Positions 6,786 through 10,156 of a stretch of DNA of 10,156 nt are shown one piece after another. Under the pieces are notes generated by a model that was given only the letters and a program-made list of their open reading frames with translations, was not told the origin of the DNA and searched no databases. Source of the DNA: JANNRW01 sp031401815 (GTDB taxonomy: Bacteria > Desulfobacterota > Desulfuromonadia > Geobacterales > DSM-12255); NCBI GenBank assembly GCA_031401815.1, contig JANNRW010000348.1:1-10156 (forward strand), in the 5' to 3' direction. Position numbers and translations under genes: made by a program. Position 1 is the first letter of the stretch, and every line of letters starts with the position of its first letter.

Positions 6786-6815
6786 GGCTCGGGGCTGGGG
6801 GCTCAGGGCTCGGGG
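6786..6815. repeat. Heptamer array (GGCTCGG/GGCTGGG/GGCTCAG)
   Basis: Four 7-base units starting at 6786, 6793, 6800 and 6807, then GG, eight bases after the hyaB stop. GGCTCGG is also found in the array at 2295, and its reverse complement is the GAGCCCC unit of the array at 8459. Confidence 0.85.
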
Positions 6816-6837
6816 AGCTGGAGTTCGATTTTCTGCT

Positions 6838-6865
6838 GACTCCTGACCCCTGACTACTGACCACT
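6838..6865. repeat. Heptamer array (GACTCCT family)
   Basis: Four 7-base units, GACTCCT, GACCCCT, GACTACT and GACCACT, in strict register. GACTCCT is identical to the first unit of the array at 8459, where it grades into GATCCCA. This places it in the same drifting family. Confidence 0.8.
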
Positions 6866-6913
6866 CTGAAGTCAAAAAATAAATACGATCCTGACAAATT
6901 GTAGTAAACTGTG

Positions 6914-6942
6914 AGCGGGGTGGGCAACCACCCCGCTTTTTT
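6914..6942 (+). terminator. Intrinsic terminator between hyaB and hyaP
   Basis: AGCGGGGTGG (6914-6923) and CCACCCCGCT (6928-6937) form a perfect 10-bp, GC-rich stem with a GCAA tetraloop, followed by a T-run to 6942. This is a textbook Rho-independent terminator. It lies 135 nt after the hyaB stop and only 16 nt before the hyaP ATG, so it ends the hyaSLB transcript or attenuates transcription into hyaP. Confidence 0.85.
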
Positions 6943-6958
6943 AACATAAGGAGCATCC

Positions 6959-7474
6959 ATGCAACTATCCGGTTCTGAGTGTAAAATAGCTGTCCTTGTC
7001 CTTGGGATAGGGAATCTGGTGATGTCTGATGACGGGATCGGGGTTCTCGTGGTGCAGGAGCTGCAGCGCTCACACCGGTTTCCTGCCAATGTTGAGCTGC
7101 TGGATGGCGGAACACTTGGGCTTGATCTGCTCCCCAAGCTGGAAAATCTTACCCATCTGCTCATGGTGGATGCGGTTGATACAGGGAGTAGACCCGGAAC
7201 AGTCGTTACCCTTTCCGGTGAAGAGATCCCGATCGCATTCGAAACAAAGCTCTCCCCTCATCAGATGGGGCTGAAAGACCTTCTGGCCGTGTCCGATCTG
7301 ATGGGGCACTCCGCTGGCGAGATGGTTCTGATAGGGGTGCAGCCAGGCAGCATTGAAATGGATATGCAGCTCTCCCCTGAAGTTGCTGCTTCAAAGCCGC
7401 TGGTGCTGGAAAAGGTGCTGGAACTCCTTGCCGGTTGGGGGGTTCAGGGGGAGAGAATTGTGGATGGTGAATAG
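6959..7474 (+). CDS. hyaP: Hydrogenase maturation endopeptidase
   Basis: The 171-residue cytosolic protease (HyaD/HybD family, M52) removes the C-terminal peptide of the nickel-loaded large subunit, here the 15 residues after His551 of HyaL. The family motifs are present: GIGNLVMSDDGIG at 16-28 with Asp25 at the position of the first metal ligand (Glu in HybD), DGGTLGLDLL at 48-57, Asp70 in MVDAVD and His100 in SPHQMG. AAGGAG at 6948-6953 precedes the ATG by 5 nt. The gene begins 16 nt after a strong terminator, so its transcription needs read-through or another promoter. The final residues VDGE and the TAG stop are encoded by the first heptamers of the array that follows. Confidence 0.95.
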   Translation: MQLSGSECKIAVLVLGIGNLVMSDDGIGVLVVQELQRSHRFPANVELLDGGTLGLDLLPKLENLTHLLMVDAVDTGSRPGTVVTLSGEEIPIAFETKLSPHQMGLKDLLAVSDLMGHSAGEMVLIGVQPGSIEMDMQLSPEVAASKPLVLEKVLELLAGWGVQGERIVDGE

Positions 7475-7540
7475 GGAATGGTGAATAGTGGATGGTGGTT
7501 GGTGAATGGTGGTTGGTGAATAGTGAATGGTGGTTGGTGG
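7460..7540. repeat. Heptamer array (GTGAATG/GTGGATG/GTGGTTG), 11 units
   Basis: Eleven consecutive 7-base units from 7460 to 7536 plus GTGG, without a single register slip. Most fit GTGRWTR, with GTGAATA, GTGAATG, GTGGATG and GTGGTTG interspersed. The array overlaps the 3' end of hyaP (stop at 7472-7474) and fills almost all of the gap to the next gene. The same units reappear at 9437. Confidence 0.9.
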
Positions 7541-7555
7541 AAAGAGAGGTAAGTC

Positions 7556-8311
7556 ATGAGAAGAAAAAATGAAATTACCCGACGCCTTAAATCAGTAATC
7601 ATACCGGTTATTGCAGCGGCGCTCCTGATTTTCCAGGCAGCATGGGCTGACCCCAAAATTCCGGAAAAGCTTGTCTACAATCTTAGCTGGACCGGGATTC
7701 CGGTCGGTATCGCCACCCAGGAGATAACCGAAGACAAGGATTTTCGAAGGATTGTTTCGACCGCGCGCTCCAATGACTGGCTCTCCACATTTTTTCCGGT
7801 AGATGACCGGACAGAAAGTCTGCTTGCAAAGACAGGAGCATACCCTGGTGAGGCTCGTAAATTCACCATGCTCTTTAAAGAGGGGCCGCGCGTTCGTGAT
7901 CGTGAAATCAGTTTTAACAAGGGTGCAAGGCTGGCGAAATATCATGACAAAAAAACAGGTGATCGCCACGAAATCCCGCTGGAACCCGATACATTCGATA
8001 TATACTCAAGTTTTTATCATGTCCGCCACCAGGCACTTGAGGTCGGAAAATCTATCTATATAAATGTTATCGACAGCAAGAATCTTCACCGGATCGAGAT
8101 AAGGGTGCTGAAAAAAGAGCGGATCAAGGTGCCAGCCGGAGAGTTCAATACTATCAAGATTGAACCAATGGTAAAACCGGTGGGGGTATTTGAGGGGAAG
8201 CGGGGGGCATATATCTGGCTGACTGATGATGAGAGACGGATTCCGGTGAAAGCCCAGACCAAGGTAACAGTCGGAAGTGTGACAGCAGTACTCGCAGGGG
8301 GGAGCTTTTAA
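7556..8311 (+). CDS. Exported DUF3108-family protein
   Basis: The 251-residue protein begins with a positively charged segment and a hydrophobic helix (about 13-28) ending in AWA, giving a signal peptidase I site after Ala31; a periplasmic or envelope location is predicted. The mature part shows DUF3108 features: an N-terminal strand LVYNLSWTGIPVG, a DRTES segment, a segment with DTFDIYSSFYHVR, and a C-terminal IWLTDDERRIPVKAQTKV followed by VTAVLAGG. DUF3108 proteins are presumed beta-rich envelope proteins without established catalysis. GAGG at 7546-7549 precedes the ATG. It follows the hydrogenase protease across a heptamer array, but nothing shows a functional link. Confidence 0.85.
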   Translation: MRRKNEITRRLKSVIIPVIAAALLIFQAAWADPKIPEKLVYNLSWTGIPVGIATQEITEDKDFRRIVSTARSNDWLSTFFPVDDRTESLLAKTGAYPGEARKFTMLFKEGPRVRDREISFNKGARLAKYHDKKTGDRHEIPLEPDTFDIYSSFYHVRHQALEVGKSIYINVIDSKNLHRIEIRVLKKERIKVPAGEFNTIKIEPMVKPVGVFEGKRGAYIWLTDDERRIPVKAQTKVTVGSVTAVLAGGSF

Positions 8312-8386
8312 AGGCAGGTAGAGGGTGAGGCAGGTAGAGGCAGGTTGAGGTTGAGGTAGAGGTAGAGGTTGAGTAGAGGCTGAGCA
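8312..8386. repeat. Purine-rich hexamer tract (AGGNNG)
   Basis: Starting directly after the DUF3108 stop, the + strand is almost free of C and dominated by AGGTAG, AGGTTG and AGGCAG units. The middle (about 8348-8375) shows a clear 6-base period; the edges are irregular. This and the two repeats below fill the 306-bp gap to the permease gene, where no gene or clear terminator is visible. Confidence 0.7.
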
Positions 8387-8412
8387 AGGCGGTTAGACGA
8401 TTGAGTTATCGA

Positions 8413-8444
8413 GATGTTGAACTGTTGAAATGTTGAAGTGTTGA
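8413..8444. repeat. Octamer array (NNTGTTGA x4)
   Basis: Four units of eight bases, GATGTTGA, ACTGTTGA, AATGTTGA and AGTGTTGA. The six-base TGTTGA core is constant apart from the variable first two bases. It differs in period from the neighbouring hexamer and heptamer tracts. Confidence 0.75.
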
Positions 8445-8458
8445 GTTTATATTCCCCA

Positions 8459-8573
8459 GACTCCTGACTCCCGATCCCAGATCCCAGATCCCAGATCCCA
8501 GATCCCCGAGCCCCGATCCCCGATCCCCGATCCCCGAGCCCCCAGCCCCCAGCCCCGAGCCCCGATCCCCCAG
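8459..8573. repeat. Heptamer array (GATCCCA/GATCCCC/GAGCCCC), 16 units
   Basis: Sixteen uninterrupted 7-base units from 8459 to 8570 plus CAG. The order is graded: GACTCCT, GACTCCC, four GATCCCA, then mixed GATCCCC, GAGCCCC and CAGCCCC. This suggests local duplication of units combined with point mutation. It ends 44 nt before the permease start. The reverse complement of GAGCCCC, rotated, is the GGCTCGG unit found at 2302 and 6786. Confidence 0.92.
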
Positions 8574-8617
8574 TTTTCAGTTTACTTACCCCTTTAGCCT
8601 GAAGTACTATCCGATCC

Positions 8618-9430
8618 ATGAATTATATCCGCATTTTCTCAGCATTCATCAAAGAGCTCTTTTCGCGTCGGCATATGATAAAGGAGCTGGCGAAGCAGGA
8701 TTTCCGGAACAAGTATCTAGGCTCCTATCTCGGCATCCTCTGGGCTTTTGTCCACCCGACAGTCTACATCATCATCCTCTGGTTTGTTTTCCAGGTCGGC
8801 TTCAAGTCCCAACCTGCCGGTAACGTCCCCTTTGTCCTCTGGATGCTCTGCGGTATCATCCCCTGGTTCTTTTTCAGTGAATGCCTTGGGAGCGCCACAA
8901 ACTGCATTCTTGAAAATTCCTTTCTCCTTAAAAAGGTAAATTTCAGTGTAGGGATGCTCCCGATTGTAAAGATACTCTCCGCGCTCGTGCTCCACGCCTT
9001 TTTCATCGCCATCATCTTCATCATGCTTCTGCTCTACAAGGCACCGATCACCATTCACTGCATCCAGGTCTTCTACTATCTCTTCGCCACAACTGTCCTC
9101 CTGCTAGGTCTCTCCTGGCTCACCTCCTCCATAATCCTCTTCTTCCGCGATATGGGGCAGATCGTCACCATGGCTGTCCAGTTTCTCTTCTGGATGACCC
9201 CCATCTTCTGGTCCGCGAAAATTCTGCCGGACAAATATCTCAACATGGTCAAACTTAATCCGATCTACTACATTGTCGAAGGTTACCGCGAGAGCTTCAT
9301 CTATCATGTCTGGTTCTGGGAGCAGCACTACATGCTCACCCTCTACTTCTGGCTGGTCACCGGAGCCATATTCGTCTGCGGAGCTGTTGTGTTCAAACGG
9401 CTAAGGCCGCATTTTGCTGATGTAATCTAG
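8618..9430 (+). CDS. ABC-2 type permease for polysaccharide export (Wzm/KpsM/TagG-like)
   Basis: The 270-residue inner-membrane protein would be the channel half of an ABC exporter for lipid-linked O-antigen, capsule or related polysaccharide. A cytoplasmic amphipathic start (IKELAKQDFRNKYLGSYLG, about 22-40) precedes about six hydrophobic segments. The N-terminal RYLGS-like element (here KYLGSYLGILW) and the C-terminal LNPIYYIVEGYRE are typical of the family. No strong ribosome site is seen before the ATG at 8618. The ATPase partner (Wzt-like), normally adjacent, is not found in the window; a repeat array and a toxin-antitoxin pair follow instead. The exported polymer cannot be inferred. Confidence 0.9.
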   Translation: MNYIRIFSAFIKELFSRRHMIKELAKQDFRNKYLGSYLGILWAFVHPTVYIIILWFVFQVGFKSQPAGNVPFVLWMLCGIIPWFFFSECLGSATNCILENSFLLKKVNFSVGMLPIVKILSALVLHAFFIAIIFIMLLLYKAPITIHCIQVFYYLFATTVLLLGLSWLTSSIILFFRDMGQIVTMAVQFLFWMTPIFWSAKILPDKYLNMVKLNPIYYIVEGYRESFIYHVWFWEQHYMLTLYFWLVTGAIFVCGAVVFKRLRPHFADVI

Positions 9431-9436
9431 AGGCGG

Positions 9437-9471
9437 TTGAATGGTGAATGGTGGATGGTGGATGGTGGTTG
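9437..9471. repeat. Heptamer array (GTGAATG/GTGGATG/GTGGTTG), 5 units
   Basis: Units at 9437 (TTGAATG), 9444 (GTGAATG), 9451 and 9458 (GTGGATG) and 9465 (GTGGTTG). Three of these are identical to units of the array at 7460, about 2 kb away. It starts seven bases after the permease stop. The following purine-rich 80 bp keeps a vague 7/14-base pattern but no clean array. Confidence 0.85.
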
Positions 9472-9565
9472 TGTGGGAGCAGGGGCGGAGTCCGGAAAGT
9501 GAGGGAAAGGCGGAAATGAAAAGGCGGGAACTGGGAAACGGGGATCGCAAGTGCGAGGATGTAAC

Positions 9566-9606
9566 TTGACTAATCATAATCAATCAGTATGATTATTATA
9601 TAATCA
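9566..9606 (+). promoter_or_regulatory. Toxin-antitoxin promoter with overlapping palindromic operators
   Basis: TTGACT (9566-9571) and TATGAT (9588-9593), spaced 16 nt, make a good sigma-70 promoter for the downstream pair. Two inverted repeats overlay it: TAATCATA at 9571-9578 with TATGATTA at 9588-9595 (8-bp arms, 9-nt gap), and TGATTAT at 9590-9596 with ATAATCA at 9600-9606 (7-bp arms, 3-nt gap). Such palindromes over the -10 are where ribbon-helix-helix antitoxins bind to repress their own operon, so autoregulation is inferred. A perfect TATAAT at 9599-9604 is less well placed. Confidence 0.65.
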
Positions 9607-9617
9607 GGAGGTGACTC

Positions 9618-9878
9618 ATGCAAACAAAAGTACTGACAGCACATGTGCCATTGCCGCTTATGGAAAAAATTGATCAGGTAGCTACCCGTCTGGAGCGCTC
9701 CCGTGGCTGGATAGTCAAGCAGGCTCTCTCTGCCTGGATCGATCAGGAAGAGGAGTATCGCCGTTTGACTCTTGAGGCACTGGCAGATGTTGATATGCAA
9801 AAAGTCGTTGATCACAAAGTGGTTTCTGCCTGGGTTGACAGCCTTGATACCGATAAGCCTCTGCCGGTTCCTTACTGA
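9618..9878 (+). CDS. Ribbon-helix-helix (CopG-family) antitoxin
   Basis: The 86-residue protein has an N-terminal RHH DNA-binding fold: a short strand (KVLTAHVP, about 4-11), a first helix (LMEKIDQVATRLE) and a second helix after the turn RSRGWIVKQALSAWI (28-42). The C-terminal tail (about 45-86, ending DKPLPVPY) is the part that usually wraps the toxin. AGGAGGTGA at 9605-9613 is a strong ribosome site just before the ATG. The stop overlaps the ATG of the toxin by one base (TGATG), so translation is coupled. It should repress its own promoter through the palindromes upstream. Confidence 0.9.
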   Translation: MQTKVLTAHVPLPLMEKIDQVATRLERSRGWIVKQALSAWIDQEEEYRRLTLEALADVDMQKVVDHKVVSAWVDSLDTDKPLPVPY

Positions 9879-10153
9879 TGGAACTCAAGTGGACTAATAA
9901 GGCTCTTTCTGATCTGGCTCGTTTGTACGAATTTATGGCAGCAGTCAACAGCCAGGCTGCATCCCGTGTGGTTCAGTCGCTGGTGGCAGCGCCAGTCAAC
10001 CTTATCAAATACCCACGTTTCGGGGAGCGGCTTGAGGAGTTCAACCCCCGTGATGTCCGCCGCATTATTGTGAATAATTATGAACTTCGTTACGAGGTAC
10101 AAACATCTATAATCTACATTTTGCGACTCTGGCATACAAAAGAGGAGAGGTGA
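9878..10153 (+). CDS. RelE/ParE-superfamily toxin
   Basis: The 91-residue protein has the superfamily pattern: an N-terminal strand ELKWTNKALSDL, a long helix (about 12-40), the L-x-x-x-P-x-x-G turn (LIKYPRFGERL), then strands ending VRRIIVNNYELRYEV and IIYILRLWHTKEER. The C-terminal LWHTKE with a basic VRR is typical of this fold. Whether it cuts mRNA at the ribosome (RelE) or targets gyrase (ParE) cannot be decided from the sequence. The ORF is complete, ending three bases before the window edge. It is co-expressed with the antitoxin and lies next to a polysaccharide-export permease. Confidence 0.9.
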   Translation: MELKWTNKALSDLARLYEFMAAVNSQAASRVVQSLVAAPVNLIKYPRFGERLEEFNPRDVRRIIVNNYELRYEVQTSIIYILRLWHTKEER

Positions 10154-10156
10154 GAG

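Noticed and set aside
8459..8573. Regular repeats resembling a CRISPR array
   Set aside because: Units are 7 bases with no spacers between them, and no cas genes are nearby. It is a tandem heptamer array.
8308..8619. Minus-strand open frame encoding a Gly-Ser-rich repeated peptide
   Set aside because: It is only the translation of the heptamer and hexamer tracts; there is no ribosome site and no recognisable domain.

Overview
The window looks like a chromosomal segment of a Geobacter-like member of the Desulfuromonadota (formerly Deltaproteobacteria). The evidence is a membrane-bound [NiFe]-hydrogenase operon in the order small subunit, large subunit, cytochrome b, protease (the hyaSLBP arrangement of Geobacter), together with a two-domain homocysteine methyltransferase/MTHFR and moderate-to-high GC coding sequence. 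The genus assignment is an inference.

Layout from left to right. Positions 1-139 hold the last codons and the probable right end of an IS3-family insertion sequence. Positions 235-432 hold a palindromic, GC-rich, MITE-like element flanked by a 10-bp direct repeat. A methionine/one-carbon gene follows (468-2300, +). It converges on trmB (2336-2977, -), and a strong hairpin sits between the two. After a divergent intergenic region with a perfect 11-bp inverted repeat comes the hydrogenase operon (3223-7474, +): hyaS (Tat signal, FeS subunit), hyaL (NiFe subunit with a cleavable C-terminal peptide), hyaB (di-heme cytochrome b) and hyaP (maturation endopeptidase). Next are an exported DUF3108 protein (7556-8311, +), a 306-bp repeat-filled gap, an ABC-2 polysaccharide-export permease (8618-9430, +), and a ribbon-helix-helix/RelE-ParE toxin-antitoxin pair with its own promoter and palindromic operator (9566-10153, +).

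How the genes work together. HyaS and HyaL should oxidise H2 at the periplasmic face and pass electrons through the FeS chain to the HyaB hemes and the quinone pool. HyaP trims HyaL after nickel insertion. The other genes are housekeeping, envelope or accessory genes with no evident functional link to the hydrogenase.

Two things stand out. First, the proximal FeS-cluster motif of HyaS reads Cys-Thr-Gly-Asp instead of the usual Cys-x-x-Cys. This predicts a 3Cys/1Asp-ligated [4Fe-4S] cluster like that known from actinobacterial-type enzymes, here in a Tat-exported, cytochrome-b-linked hydrogenase. Second, five intergenic gaps carry degenerate tandem arrays with an exact 7-base period (plus hexamer and octamer stretches). 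They belong to interconvertible sequence families and run into the 3' ends of at least three genes, supplying their stop codons. I did not find an unmistakably new defence or mobile system. The repeats and the variant cluster are the best candidates for something undescribed.
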